Source of the DNA: Chitinophagales bacterium
GTDB taxonomy: Bacteria; Bacteroidota; Bacteroidia; Chitinophagales; Saprospiraceae
Reading direction: 5' to 3'
Assembly (NCBI GenBank): GCA_022360175.1
Contig: JAKSDI010000273.1
Location: forward strand, 29,446 to 93,445
Length of the DNA stretch: 64,000 nucleotides
Shown: positions 26,697-36,005 of the stretch, piece by piece
Numbering within the stretch: the first letter of the stretch is position 1
How the letters are laid out: every line of letters starts with the position of its first letter
Notes under the pieces: model-generated
The model's database searches: none
Told to the model about the DNA's origin: nothing
Seen by the model: the letters and a program-made list of their open reading frames with translations, nothing else
Position numbers and translations under genes: made by a program

Positions 26697-27308
26697 ATGA
26701 AATATAGTAATATGCTCTTTTTGAGTACAATGATGGTGTTCATCTTCTTATCTGGTTGTGGACAAAATCAGGTAGAGGATCAAGCAACAACCGCCCACTC
26801 CACATTTTCAGAATCTGATAGCCTTGCTTACCTACAGAAGGGAAAAACGATAGCTGCTGCTACTTTCGTAACGCTGGCAGGGAAACTAAAAGCAGCCATG
26901 AAATCAGGAGGGGTATCCAATGCTGTATCCTACTGTAATCTGACGGCTTATCCTTTAGTTGACAGCCTCTCTAAAGTGCACGACGCTACAATTCGCCGCA
27001 CGTCGCTAAAAGTAAGGAATCCTAAAGACGCCCCTACCCCACAAGAACATGCTGTTTTAAAAATGTATCAACATCAGGCAGACACCGGCAAACCGCAAAT
27101 GCCTTTTGTAACAACATTGGAAGGTGAGCGCATTGCTTTTTACGCCCCTATACATATTAACGCTCTCTGCCTGCAATGCCATGGTAAGATAGGAGAAACA
27201 CTTAGTGAAGATAATTATGCCCATATCAAAGAGTTATATCCTCAGGACGAAGCTACTGGGTATACAGATGGTGAGTTGAGAGGAATGTGGAGCATAAGCT
27301 TTCAATAA
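26697..27308 (+). CDS. Haem-binding lipoprotein with DUF3365/Tll0287-like domain
   Basis: This 203-residue lipoprotein (lipobox LSGC, C21) has the DUF3365 pattern: repeated small helices (GGVSNAVSYCNLTAYPLVDSL), the RRTSLKVRNPKDAPTPQE segment, and a single c-type haem motif CLQCH near residue 161. DUF3365 proteins such as Tll0287 bind one haem c and have been proposed as redox or PAS-like sensors. Here it should face the periplasm, anchored by lipid. It lies 54 bases before a rhodanese lipoprotein and upstream of the AraC-cydAB genes, which suggests a redox role linked to low-oxygen respiration. Confidence 0.85.
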   Translation: MKYSNMLFLSTMMVFIFLSGCGQNQVEDQATTAHSTFSESDSLAYLQKGKTIAAATFVTLAGKLKAAMKSGGVSNAVSYCNLTAYPLVDSLSKVHDATIRRTSLKVRNPKDAPTPQEHAVLKMYQHQADTGKPQMPFVTTLEGERIAFYAPIHINALCLQCHGKIGETLSEDNYAHIKELYPQDEATGYTDGELRGMWSISFQ

Positions 27309-27362
27309 AAAGAGTAAAGATTAATAGAGTTTTTTAATTTCCCGTAAATAACTCACTAAATC

Positions 27363-27776
27363 ATGAAATCGATAACACTAATTTTAACACTCCTCGCTCT
27401 ATGGTCTTGTCAATCCAGTGCTCAGCAAAACAATGAGCAATCCGGACATGCAAACAATGAATCTCAAGCAGCATTCAAGAACATTGATATTGATGAATTC
27501 GAAAAAATGATAGGAGGCGAAGGAGTTGTTGTCCTGGATGTACGCACTCCTCCTGAAACGGCTATGGGCATGATAGAAGGCGCCATTGAAGTTGACGTTA
27601 AAAATCCTGATTTTGTCCAGCAAATACAAAAGTTAGATAAGGATAAAACCTATCTGATATACTGCCGCAGTGGCCGACGTAGCGTTACAGCTTGCAACCT
27701 TATGGCAGAGCAAGGCTTTACTAAACTATATAATATGCTAGGGGGATATAATGCCTGGTCAATAAAAAAAGAATAA
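27363..27776 (+). CDS. Periplasmic rhodanese lipoprotein
   Basis: This 137-residue protein starts with a lipoprotein signal (LWSC, C16). After a polar linker it has a rhodanese domain (about 42-137) with VVVLDVRTPPETAMG, the active loop CRSGRRS (C101) and NMLGGYNAWS. Unlike the 26142 rhodanese, the loop is canonical. It should handle sulfane sulfur in the periplasm. The haem lipoprotein gene is 54 bases upstream and the AraC regulator starts 87 bases downstream on the same strand. Four rhodanese domains in total occur in the window, which is a dense sulfur-transfer set. Confidence 0.92.
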   Translation: MKSITLILTLLALWSCQSSAQQNNEQSGHANNESQAAFKNIDIDEFEKMIGGEGVVVLDVRTPPETAMGMIEGAIEVDVKNPDFVQQIQKLDKDKTYLIYCRSGRRSVTACNLMAEQGFTKLYNMLGGYNAWSIKKE

Positions 27777-27863
27777 AAAGTACCATTTTCGATAGAAAAT
27801 ATCCTAAGCCAAGCCGCTGCTTGAGTTGTTTAATAAAAAGAACAACCAATTCCATGTATTGCC

Positions 27864-28748
27864 ATGAAACCCAGGGCCTATAATATTAATGAATTAAGAT
27901 GTAATTCTTTCGCCAAGGAAGGGCTAGTCCTGGATGTGCTCAGGTATGAGCAATTTATGGCTGAAACAAACGGTTTTGCATTTCCACATCGGCATAATTA
28001 CTACATGATTTTTCTGGCAACAGAAGGCAGCGGAAGCCAATTGATCGACTTTAAGTCCTACGATATTAAGCCGGGAATGATTTTTTTGATGCAACCGGGA
28101 ATAGTACACGCCTGGAAAGAAAGTAAAGGATTGAAAGGTTATCTAATATTTTTCACTCCTGACTTCTTCTCCAGGCGGTACAATGATCACAATTTATATG
28201 ACTTCACTGCATTTAGCATGCCTGGCAGCCCTCCTTATGTTCAGATGGTAAAGGATGAGCTTGCATCTACTACTTTCCTTTTCGAACAGCTACTCCAGGA
28301 ATATAATCGCAGACAGGATAAGATGATGAGTGCCGCTCGTTCACTTGTCAATTTAATATTGATACAGTGCGATCGGGTACACAAAGGAGAAAGTCGTAAC
28401 GGTACAAATGAAGATATACAAGCCCGCCTATTGGTCAAACAATTTGAGCTATTAGTTCATCAACACTATAAGGATAAAAAATTGGTAAAAGACTATGCTG
28501 AGTTGCTACATATCAGCCCAAATTATCTCAACATAATAGTCAAATTAGTAAGCGGGCTATCGGCAGGTGAAGTTATTCGGCAAAGAATCATGCTTGAAGC
28601 CAAACGAATGCTGGCACATGACCAATGTACTGTAGCAGAAATAGGTTATGCACTCAATTTTAAGGATAATTCCTATTTCTGTCGATTTTTCAAGAAATAC
28701 GAAGGAGATAGCCCGGATAGATTTCGAAAGAAAGTACTTAAAATATAA
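27864..28748 (+). CDS. AraC-family regulator with cupin sensor, linked to cydAB
   Basis: This 294-residue soluble regulator has an N-terminal cupin-like domain (about 30-120; [18 protein letters not shown] and [14 protein letters not shown], with histidines that could bind metal or ligand). A C-terminal AraC helix-turn-helix pair follows (about 195-290; [45 protein letters not shown]). Its stop is 5 bases before the cydA start, so it is co-transcribed with cydAB and probably controls them or itself. The signal is unknown. Confidence 0.9.
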   Translation: MKPRAYNINELRCNSFAKEGLVLDVLRYEQFMAETNGFAFPHRHNYYMIFLATEGSGSQLIDFKSYDIKPGMIFLMQPGIVHAWKESKGLKGYLIFFTPDFFSRRYNDHNLYDFTAFSMPGSPPYVQMVKDELASTTFLFEQLLQEYNRRQDKMMSAARSLVNLILIQCDRVHKGESRNGTNEDIQARLLVKQFELLVHQHYKDKKLVKDYAELLHISPNYLNIIVKLVSGLSAGEVIRQRIMLEAKRMLAHDQCTVAEIGYALNFKDNSYFCRFFKKYEGDSPDRFRKKVLKI

Positions 28749-28753
28749 ACATT

Positions 28754-30133
28754 ATGGACGTTGAAATATTATCACGCATCCAGTTTGCTTTCACTATATC
28801 TTTCCACTACATCTACCCTCCCCTTAGCATTGGATTGGGATTGATCATGGTGATCATGGAAGGCATGTATCTACGTACAGGTGAGAAAGTATATGAAGTG
28901 ATGACCCGCTTTTGGACAAAGATATTTGCCCTCACTTTTGGTATTGGCGTAGCTACCGGCATTGTAATGGAATTTGAATTTGGCACTAATTGGGCTACCT
29001 ATTCTCGCTATGTAGGAGATGTATTTGGCAGTGCTCTGGCAGCAGAAGGTATTTTTGCTTTTGCGCTGGAAAGTGGTTTTCTAGGCATTTTGCTCTTTGG
29101 CTGGAACAAGGTTAGTTCTAAAGTACATTTCATTGCTACTATTGGTGTATGGTTAGGCTCTATGTTTTCAGCAGTATGGATTGTTATAGCCAACAGCTGG
29201 CAACAAACACCTACTGGTTACCATGTTGTTGGTGAGGGGCTGGAAGCACGAGCAGAAATCACCGACTTCTGGGCGATGGTATTCAACCCATCAAGTGTAG
29301 ATCGTTTGACCCATGTATGGCTAGGGGCTTTCCTTGCCGGAGCATTTTTGGTTTTAAGTGTTCATGCTTATTATATATTAAAAGGGCGATTTGTTGAACT
29401 ATCCAAACGAGCCTTTAAAATTGCCTTGATTGTCGCCACTGTTTTTTCCTTAGGACAGCTTTTTACAGGCCATCATTCTGCGGATGGTGTGGCAAAGAAT
29501 CAACCTGCCAAGCTGGCGGCGCTGGAAGGTCATTTTGATAGCCTGGCAGTGGCAGATATGTATATCCTGGGGTGGGTCAACAAAGAGGACCAAAAAGTCA
29601 GTGGTATAAAAATTCCCGGAGGGCTTAGCTTTTTGTTGTATCAAGACTTTGAAACACCTGTAAAAGGATTAAATGCATTTCCCGAAGATGAACGCCCCAG
29701 TGCAATCAATGCTATTTTCCAGTTTTATCACATCATGGTAGCTATTGGTATGTTTTTAATTGCACTGACCTTATTTGCCTCTTTTCAATGGTGGCGAGGT
29801 AAGCTATTTGAACAGAAGTGGCTACTTAAGATTTTCGTCCTGGTCGTTTTGCTTCCGCAAATTGCTAATCAGGTAGGATGGTTTGCAGCAGAAATGGGAC
29901 GGCAACCCTGGGTAGTTTATGATTTGCTTCGTACTTCTGATGCGCTTTCCAAAGTCGTAACAGCCAATCAGGTGCTCTTCTCTCTTATACTGTTTACCAT
30001 AATTTATGCCTTGTTATTTGGCTTATTCATATACCTGCTCAACAAAAAAATCAAACACGGCCCTAATGAAGAGCCTTTGATTGACAAACGGACGCATCAG
30101 AAGGAAATGGCTAATATTTTTAAAAACAACTAA
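28754..30133 (+). CDS. cydA: Cytochrome bd quinol oxidase subunit I
   Basis: CydA is the haem-carrying subunit of cytochrome bd, a high-affinity, sulfide-tolerant terminal oxidase of the inner membrane. The 459-residue protein has the early haem-ligand histidine ([16 protein letters not shown]18), [36 protein letters not shown] with the second histidine region, and [18 protein letters not shown]. It is shorter than the 522-residue E. coli CydA, consistent with a short Q-loop. An AraC regulator is 5 bases upstream and cydB 6 bases downstream. No cydX-like small ORF is visible after cydB. Confidence 0.96.
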   Translation: MDVEILSRIQFAFTISFHYIYPPLSIGLGLIMVIMEGMYLRTGEKVYEVMTRFWTKIFALTFGIGVATGIVMEFEFGTNWATYSRYVGDVFGSALAAEGIFAFALESGFLGILLFGWNKVSSKVHFIATIGVWLGSMFSAVWIVIANSWQQTPTGYHVVGEGLEARAEITDFWAMVFNPSSVDRLTHVWLGAFLAGAFLVLSVHAYYILKGRFVELSKRAFKIALIVATVFSLGQLFTGHHSADGVAKNQPAKLAALEGHFDSLAVADMYILGWVNKEDQKVSGIKIPGGLSFLLYQDFETPVKGLNAFPEDERPSAINAIFQFYHIMVAIGMFLIALTLFASFQWWRGKLFEQKWLLKIFVLVVLLPQIANQVGWFAAEMGRQPWVVYDLLRTSDALSKVVTANQVLFSLILFTIIYALLFGLFIYLLNKKIKHGPNEEPLIDKRTHQKEMANIFKNN

Positions 30134-30139
30134 TATATC

Positions 30140-31174
30140 ATGGCAACTTTTTTAGGATTAGATTATGCCACCTGGTGGTTTTTGTTAGTTGGAGGTGTTT
30201 TTTCTGGCTACGCCATATTAGATGGTTTTGACCTGGGAGCAGGTGCGTGGCATTTGTTTTTCAAAAAAGAAAAGAGTCGGCGTATTGCGCTTAATGCCAT
30301 CGGCCCCGTATGGGATGGCAACGAGGTGTGGCTGGTCATTGGTGGAGGTGCCTTATTTGCTGGTTTCCCAGTTGTTTATGCTACCTTGTTTTCGGCGATG
30401 TATATCCCTTTCATGCTTTTTTTAGCCTTCCTCATTTTCAGGGCTGTTTCTATAGAATTCAGAAGTAAAGAACCGATGCTCTGGTGGCGAAAAATGTGGG
30501 ATATTAGTTATTCTTTAGCTAGTATTATGTTGGCAATATTACTTGGAGTGGTTTTAGGAAATGTATTACAAGGATTCGCAATCGGAGCTGATATGGAGTT
30601 CCAGGGACACTGGCTTTCCTTTATCAATCCATATGCCATCATGGTTGGGCTGACCACACTTGCCTTATTTATGATGCACGGAGCCATATATTTATTGATG
30701 AAAACAGAGGGCAGGCTTTATGCCAAGCTTAGGTTATTGCTCAAGCGCGGGATTATTTTCTTTATTGTCATGTTTAGCATTACAAGCTTGTACACATTGA
30801 TTTACATTCCACATTTATCAGATGATTTTAAGAATAATCCGGCACTCTTCATTTTTCCACTACTCGCATTTCTAAGTATTGCTAATATCCCACGGCTTGC
30901 CAATAAGAAAAAATACCATTCGGCTTTCATTTTTTCATCTATCACAGTAGCAATGTTGCTCATATTGGTAGCCATTGAATTATACCCTGTCATGCTGCTT
31001 TCTACTTTGGGGGAAGCCTATAATATAACTATTTACAATGCTGCCTCTTCGGAAAAGTCATTGGGTATTATGCTGACAATTGCAGCCATAGGTACCCCTT
31101 TGGTATTAGCTTATACCATTTTTGTTTACAAAACGTTTGCCGGAAAGGTAGAATTAGATGAAACGAGCTATTGA
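30140..31174 (+). CDS. cydB: Cytochrome bd quinol oxidase subunit II
   Basis: This 344-residue membrane protein has the CydB hallmarks: WWFLLVGGVFSGYAILDGFDLGAG near the N terminus (quoted in parts: FSGYAILDGFDLGAGAWH), NAIGPVWDGNEVWLVIGGGA and a run of about eight membrane helices. CydB supports haem assembly and quinol oxidation in the bd oxidase together with CydA. It starts 6 bases after cydA. Just after its stop begins the CRP/FNR-type promoter of the porin gene. Confidence 0.96.
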   Translation: MATFLGLDYATWWFLLVGGVFSGYAILDGFDLGAGAWHLFFKKEKSRRIALNAIGPVWDGNEVWLVIGGGALFAGFPVVYATLFSAMYIPFMLFLAFLIFRAVSIEFRSKEPMLWWRKMWDISYSLASIMLAILLGVVLGNVLQGFAIGADMEFQGHWLSFINPYAIMVGLTTLALFMMHGAIYLLMKTEGRLYAKLRLLLKRGIIFFIVMFSITSLYTLIYIPHLSDDFKNNPALFIFPLLAFLSIANIPRLANKKKYHSAFIFSSITVAMLLILVAIELYPVMLLSTLGEAYNITIYNAASSEKSLGIMLTIAAIGTPLVLAYTIFVYKTFAGKVELDETSY

Positions 31175-31179
31175 TCACT

Positions 31180-31224
31180 TGTGACGCCCATCACTCATTT
31201 TAGAAAGAATAAATGGTAAATTCG
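31180..31224 (+). promoter_or_regulatory. CRP/FNR-type site and -7 box before the porin gene
   Basis: TGTGA (31180-31184), six bases, TCACT (31191-31195) repeats the half-site pair found at 26081. TAAATTCG (31217-31224) matches the -7 consensus TAnnTTTG with one mismatch. The distance from site centre to -7 box is 29.5 bases, identical to that at 26081-26125. The porin start codon is at 31261. Confidence 0.62.
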
Positions 31225-31260
31225 CGTTTTCAACTCCCTATTCAAAAAAGCTAATTTACC

Positions 31261-32559
31261 ATGTATTTTAAACAAACAATATACACTATTCTATTCCTCC
31301 TTCCGCTGACTGTATTTGCTCAGGAAAGTGAATCCAGTTGGCAGAAGAAGTTGAGCAATTTTTCCTTTGAACCTGTTGTTGCCTTGCAAATTTGGAGCAG
31401 TTACACATTAGGACAGGAAGTTTACGATGCGACAAACAGAGAATATAAAGAAGTAGACGATCGGCTAGACTTCCAATTGCGCCGCTCCCGCCTGGGATTT
31501 AAAGGGCAAGCATACGAGAATCTAAAATTTAATCTTACCGCTGCTATAGACCTGGTAGGTAGAGATGTCCTTTCCGGTACGGAAGCTGGTGGTAACAATG
31601 GCCCATCACCTCAACTACGCTTATGGAATGCTTTTCTTCAATGGCGACTCATTAATGGAAGCGAAAAACTGAATCTCGTAATGGGTTACTTACCTCCACA
31701 AATTGGCAGAGAAAGCATTACTCCTGCTTCACGTAGCACCTCTATGGAAAAATCATGGTCACAAAATTACCTGCGCCGCCACTTGGTAGGCACTGGTCCG
31801 GGGAGGGCTGTGGGTGCAAATTTCGGAGGATTGTTTATCAATGAAAATAGTAAAATACACTGGGGATACGACCTGGGGATTTTCAACCCTGCATACAGAG
31901 AATATAATAATAATTCTACAGGTGACCAGTATGCTCCCCTAGTATCAGGCCGCCTGGCGTTTTATATTGGCGACCCCGAATCTCCTAAGTACACCATCGG
32001 GCATAAGGTCAATTACTTTGGTAAACGGAAAGGCTTTACACTGGCATTATCCGGAGCGCATCAAGGAACCACTAATCTCTTCACCTCCAATGCTGCCTAT
32101 GGTGGTGATTTCCTACTCAATCTTGGAAATTTAAATGTTGATGGAGAGTGGCATTTTCTGATAAGAGAAGGAGAAGAGCAAATAAATGGCAATACCCGGG
32201 CAATAGAGTCTACTGCAGGTACCGGCTATTTAAGAATCAGTTATAATATTCCTTTACAAAAAGGATTTGTACTAGAGCCTACTGCCATGATTATGCGTTT
32301 TAATGGTGCTATGTCGGCAGAAGATCAGGAAATGGCCAATACGCTGGATGCTTTTGCAGGGGAAGAACAAAAATTAGATGTAGGTTTTAATCTGTATTTC
32401 AACCCTAATCTTAAATTATCACTTCATTATACACATAGAGATGGAGATGCGGGTGATGCGGGTGATGGCTCTACTTTAAACAATTACTTTTCGCAAAGTG
32501 GTGTAGGAGCTATTAGAAAAGGAAGTTGGGCAGGCCTGGGTGTGATGATTGTTCTTTAA
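31261..32559 (+). CDS. Porin of the OprO/OprP (phosphate-selective) family
   Basis: This 432-residue outer-membrane protein starts with a signal peptide ending VFAQ. It is then rich in alternating strand patterns, with LDFQLRRSRLGFKGQAYENL, the W-rich AFLQWRLING and the strand LVMGYLPPQIGRESI, typical of Porin_O_P proteins. It ends in a hydrophobic strand (GLGVMIVL), as barrels do. The family includes phosphate and polyphosphate channels, but in Bacteroidota the substrate is usually not known. The gene has its own CRP/FNR-like promoter identical in layout to that of the 26142 rhodanese, so the channel may admit a substrate for anaerobic or sulfur metabolism. Confidence 0.85.
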   Translation: MYFKQTIYTILFLLPLTVFAQESESSWQKKLSNFSFEPVVALQIWSSYTLGQEVYDATNREYKEVDDRLDFQLRRSRLGFKGQAYENLKFNLTAAIDLVGRDVLSGTEAGGNNGPSPQLRLWNAFLQWRLINGSEKLNLVMGYLPPQIGRESITPASRSTSMEKSWSQNYLRRHLVGTGPGRAVGANFGGLFINENSKIHWGYDLGIFNPAYREYNNNSTGDQYAPLVSGRLAFYIGDPESPKYTIGHKVNYFGKRKGFTLALSGAHQGTTNLFTSNAAYGGDFLLNLGNLNVDGEWHFLIREGEEQINGNTRAIESTAGTGYLRISYNIPLQKGFVLEPTAMIMRFNGAMSAEDQEMANTLDAFAGEEQKLDVGFNLYFNPNLKLSLHYTHRDGDAGDAGDGSTLNNYFSQSGVGAIRKGSWAGLGVMIVL

Positions 32560-32704
32560 GAGCTCGTTTAAAAATCCTTCCAAACAAAGTGTGTTAATGG
32601 TGCCGTGGCGACAGTTGAGTTTCTTGTACAATGAGTTTGGATAACAAAGCTGGCTTTTTCTCTGTTATAGTGGCAAAATCAACCTTCTCTAAAAAAATTA
32701 ACGT

Positions 32705-33403
32705 ATGGAAAAAATAGTTTTGTTCCTTTTTATAGGGATAATAAGCTGGGGATGTGCCAATTCTCAGAACACTAATAAAAGTGAGGTGATACCCAAAAAA
32801 ACAAAGCAAGAATGGCCAGCAGAAGTCGTAAAAATTGAAAAGATCAATCAGCCTTACGAAGGGCTATCTAATGCAGTATTCGCAGGTGGTTGCTTCTGGT
32901 GTGTAGAAGCTGTTTTTGAGAGGGTTAGGGGAGTAGAAGAAGCTATTTCTGGTTATGCAGGTGGCAGCACTCCTAATCCTACTTATAAGAAAGTATCCTA
33001 CGGCAATAGTGATCATGCGGAAGCAGTCATCGTATATTACGATCCAGCCAAAGTAAACTATGAAGAATTACTAACAGCTTTCTTTTCAGGGCATGATCCC
33101 ACTCAGTTAAACCGCCAGGGCCCAGATGTAGGCAGACAGTATCGTTCAGGCATTTACTATAATAATAAGGAGCAAAAAGAAGCCGCTGAGGCTTTTATCA
33201 AGAAGTTGGACGAATCGGGGAAATTCAGCAAGCCTATTGTAACAGAAGTAGAACCATTGGGCAACTTTTATGTAGCAGAAGGCTATCATCAGGAGTATTA
33301 CGAATTACACCCTACTCAACCTTATGTGGCCAGTGTCTCCCGTCCTAAAGTAGAGAAGTTTATAAAAGCTCATCCAGAATTGCTCAAGGACGATTATAAA
33401 TAA
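32705..33403 (+). CDS. msrA: Peptide methionine-S-sulfoxide reductase, exported lipoprotein form
   Basis: This 232-residue protein starts with a lipoprotein signal (WGCAN, C17). It carries the MsrA domain (about 56-215): GGCFWCVEAVFERVRGV with catalytic C63, ISGYAGGSTPNPTYKKV, HAEAVIVYYDP and GPDVGRQYRSGIYY. MsrA reduces methionine-S-sulfoxide in oxidised proteins. No cysteine follows the domain, so C66 in the GCFWC loop or an external reductant must complete the cycle. The lipid anchor places it in the envelope. It sits downstream of the porin on the same strand but 146 bases away. Confidence 0.94.
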   Translation: MEKIVLFLFIGIISWGCANSQNTNKSEVIPKKTKQEWPAEVVKIEKINQPYEGLSNAVFAGGCFWCVEAVFERVRGVEEAISGYAGGSTPNPTYKKVSYGNSDHAEAVIVYYDPAKVNYEELLTAFFSGHDPTQLNRQGPDVGRQYRSGIYYNNKEQKEAAEAFIKKLDESGKFSKPIVTEVEPLGNFYVAEGYHQEYYELHPTQPYVASVSRPKVEKFIKAHPELLKDDYK

Positions 33404-33477
33404 TAATTAGTGGCCATCTCTTATTGATTACGTCAGGAAGAAGTTATTTTTGTGATACAAAACCACAATTCAAACCG

Positions 33478-33894
33478 ATGAGCGAGTTTAAACAAGTCGT
33501 AAAAGAAGGAGCTACTAAAGTAGGCTCCTGGATCAAACGCTTCTTCCTGATTATTTGTCTACTAGCTGTAGTAGGTGGCGGAGTTTATCTCTGGGTCTGT
33601 AACTGGACCTATAGCGAAGGAACCCGGGCAGGTAACTTGATTAAGATTTCTTACAAAGGCGTAGTCTTAAAAACCTATGAAGGGCAGCTCAATCTAGGTG
33701 GTTTCCAGTCTAATGACCAGTCTGGCATCTCTGGCAATATTTGGGAATTCTCCGTATGGGATAATGAGATTTATAAACAATTGCAGCAATACGAAGGCAA
33801 ACAGGTAAAGCTTTTCTATCGCCAAAAGTATAAAGCAATGCCATGGCAGGGAGATACGGATTATTTTATCTATCAGGTAGAACTGGTGGAGTGA
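33478..33894 (+). CDS. Small membrane protein of unknown function
   Basis: The start at 33478 (MSEFKQVVKEGATKVGSW) is preferred over an in-frame TTG at 33424. The 138-residue protein has one membrane helix (about 20-40; FFLIICLLAVVGGGVYLWV) and a beta-rich external domain of about 95 residues (GNLIKISYKGVVLKTYEGQL, GNIWEFSVWDNEIYKQLQQY, KLFYRQKYKAMPWQGDTDY). Similar Bacteroidota proteins are often annotated by transfer as 6-phosphogluconate dehydrogenase, which this sequence does not support, as no dinucleotide fold is present. Function unknown; the domain is likely periplasmic or cytoplasmic-membrane associated. Confidence 0.75.
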   Translation: MSEFKQVVKEGATKVGSWIKRFFLIICLLAVVGGGVYLWVCNWTYSEGTRAGNLIKISYKGVVLKTYEGQLNLGGFQSNDQSGISGNIWEFSVWDNEIYKQLQQYEGKQVKLFYRQKYKAMPWQGDTDYFIYQVELVE

Positions 33895-34015
33895 TGTTAG
33901 ATAATTCTTTTATTGCTAATCCAATTTGAAATCATCATCCTGGCCAAAGGCTCCTTGACTCTGATTAAAGATTCCTTTATATTAGGAGTACTTTATAAGA
34001 AACAAGTATTTTTTA

Positions 34016-34219
34016 ATGACTACATACATCAATAGAATAACAATCAATCCAGAAATATGTCACGGTAAGCCATGTATAAGAGGTATGCGTTGGCCTGTAG
34101 AGGTATTGCTAGATATGATGCTCTCTGAAATGACTTTTGAAGAAATTATAGAAGATCATCCTGAATTAGAAAAAGAAGATTTACTTGCCAGCCTTGAATA
34201 TGCAAAAATGCAGTTCTAA
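34016..34219 (+). CDS. DUF433 antitoxin-like protein without a visible toxin partner
   Basis: This 67-residue protein matches DUF433: YINRITINPEICHGKPCIRG, the WPVEVLLDMM helix and EEIIEDHPELEKEDLLASLEYA. DUF433 proteins carry a small helix-turn-helix fold and are often found before a PIN-like DUF5615 toxin. Here no such gene follows; a DMT transporter converges on it and their stop codons overlap by 4 bases (34216-34219). It is therefore an orphan, perhaps what is left of a toxin-antitoxin pair or a free regulator. Confidence 0.85.
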   Translation: MTTYINRITINPEICHGKPCIRGMRWPVEVLLDMMLSEMTFEEIIEDHPELEKEDLLASLEYAKMQF

Positions 34220-35160
34220 TGCTTCACCAAATACACCCCCGACAAAATTAATCCCAGGCCCACAAAATGTACCCAGGTAATGGCTTCCCCATCTAATGCT
34301 CCCCAACCCAGAGCTACCGCAGGTACCAGATAACTGATCATAGAAGCAAAAACCGGGGTGGTCCATTGTACGAGTTGAAAGAAAATAATAGAAGCCAGTA
34401 CGGTGCCAAATAGTGCCAGGATCGTAATATATCCAAGAGCAAGTGACGCTCCTTCCACCGTACGGAAGGTAGTAACAAAATCAGTACCCATAAATAGATA
34501 TATCAATGCTGGAATACCTACCATACAAAACGAGGCAGCACTGATGGTGACAGAGCTCATATCATTCAGAAAACTCCCTACTGTATTGGAGCTGATAGCA
34601 TAACAGATACAGCCTACTACCACAAATAAACCATACCAGGGATTACCTTCTATTCCCGCGTCTTTGCCCATCAAAATAAGCATGGCGGCTCCCACGAGTC
34701 CTATCAATACTCCAAACACCTTTACCCAAGCCGTATTATGTCGGAAAATCAATATCCCCAGTACCAGTGTAAATAAAGGGCTTAATGAATTCAATACTCC
34801 TGCAACAGAACTACTAATTTCTGTTTGTGCAATAGAAAACATAAAGGCAGGGATTCCGGTACCCGTTAGCCCTACGATCAAAAGATATTTCCACCTTGAC
34901 CAGTCAATTCTTTTCCAACGAAAAAAAACAACCGGCAAAAATGCTATAGCAGATATAGAAAGACGAAGGCTGGCAACCTGATTAGAAGAATAAGCTACCA
35001 GGCCTTTTTTGATTAAAATATAAGAGCTGCCCCATATCAGGCTCAAGAGGATTAATATCCCCCAGCTCTTCCATGCAATAGAGGTACTATCACTTGTTGT
35101 TACTGTAGTAGATTTGTTCAATGGATGCTCGTTTCGTATAGCAACCACTTGAAGGTACAA
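34216..35160 (-). CDS. DMT/EamA-family transporter
   Basis: This 314-residue protein has ten membrane segments arranged as two EamA halves (LSLIWGSSYILIKKGL in the first, WYGLFVVVGCICYAISSN in the second). These 10-TM exporters move amino acids, metabolites or drugs. The start is uncertain: 35160 is a TTG, an in-frame GTG lies at 35148, and no ATG precedes the first helix. The region ahead of the first helix is polar and may not be translated in full. The gene overlaps the end of the DUF433 gene by 4 bases, tail to tail. Confidence 0.85.
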   Translation of the reverse strand: MYLQVVAIRNEHPLNKSTTVTTSDSTSIAWKSWGILILLSLIWGSSYILIKKGLVAYSSNQVASLRLSISAIAFLPVVFFRWKRIDWSRWKYLLIVGLTGTGIPAFMFSIAQTEISSSVAGVLNSLSPLFTLVLGILIFRHNTAWVKVFGVLIGLVGAAMLILMGKDAGIEGNPWYGLFVVVGCICYAISSNTVGSFLNDMSSVTISAASFCMVGIPALIYLFMGTDFVTTFRTVEGASLALGYITILALFGTVLASIIFFQLVQWTTPVFASMISYLVPAVALGWGALDGEAITWVHFVGLGLILSGVYLVKH

Positions 35161-35192
35161 AGAGTTCTATCACACCTGAACAAGTCTTTAAC

Positions 35193-35858
35193 TTAATACA
35201 ATCTCGGATTGCTCTTTTTTGCTTTCTCCATCCCTCCAAAATACAACTGGAAGCCAATAGAAAAGTCAAATTGATTGGTTACGGTAGTTGTATTGCGCTT
35301 CTCCCCTCCTATATCAGTATCAAAATTGGAACGAGCATAATTGTATTGTACTAAAGCTTCAATACCTATAGCACTCGTAGAGAAAATGGTAAATCCAGGC
35401 CCTACCCCCACTGCAAAAATATTGGTACTGATTTTCTGAACCTCTCCACCAATCTCCAGGTTATCGGTCGAATTTCCGAAACCAAAATTAGATTCAAGGA
35501 AAAAAGCCATATCTTCTGTAATGGGGAGGTAATAACGAGCAAAAGGGCCAAAAAGTAAATCGCTATCCAGGTTATTATCACCATCTCCCCGGTCTACCCG
35601 GTTGGAAGTATAATCCAGGCCAATACCCAATATAAAATCATCCAGCAGGAAATAACCAATGGAAGGAGATATATTAAATTGTGTAGAAGTAGGATTAATG
35701 GTCTCTTCATCACCATTTCCAGCATCCTGTGTTACTTTGGAGTTGGCAGCAGAAAAGCCGATAGTAGATCCCATCATAAAATTGCCCTGTGCCGTATACT
35801 GTGCCCACAAGCTGGAACTCAAGAAAATAAATACCAAGCTATACATCAACTTTTTCAT
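35193..35858 (-). CDS. Small outer-membrane beta-barrel protein
   Basis: This 221-residue protein has a signal peptide ending LWAQ and about eight amphipathic strands with glycine/aromatic patterns (GNFMMGSTIGFSAANS, IGYFLLDDFILGIGLDY, LLFGPFARYYLP, FSIGFQLYFGG). This is the layout of an OmpW/OmpX-like or PorT-like eight-stranded barrel. The last strand is followed by a short polar tail (MEKAKKSNPRLY), so the C terminus is not a barrel end. Similar proteins are common and uncharacterised in Bacteroidota. It lies 147 bases downstream of the larger barrel gene of the export operon on the same strand. Confidence 0.78.
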   Translation of the reverse strand: MKKLMYSLVFIFLSSSLWAQYTAQGNFMMGSTIGFSAANSKVTQDAGNGDEETINPTSTQFNISPSIGYFLLDDFILGIGLDYTSNRVDRGDGDNNLDSDLLFGPFARYYLPITEDMAFFLESNFGFGNSTDNLEIGGEVQKISTNIFAVGVGPGFTIFSTSAIGIEALVQYNYARSNFDTDIGGEKRNTTTVTNQFDFSIGFQLYFGGMEKAKKSNPRLY

Positions 35859-36005
35859 AAGGCGATATTTTTGGTTAGCCTAGTTAAGGTACACCAGATA
35901 CAAAGCCGAGGAGATGAGCAAGCTCAATAAGGGTAGTGATTTATGTCAGAATATTTGCGTCTTTTATAAAACTAGATTCTTAGTAAATATTAAAAGTCTG
36001 CTTAT

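Noticed and set aside
27785..27800. ATTTTC-GATA-GAAAAT inverted repeat before the AraC gene as an operator
   Set aside because: It is short and AT-rich, just past the rhodanese stop, with no promoter box near it to support a role.
33451..33470. TGTGA followed by CCACA as a third CRP/FNR site
   Set aside because: The second half-site is out of register and no -7 box lies at the distance seen in the two good sites.
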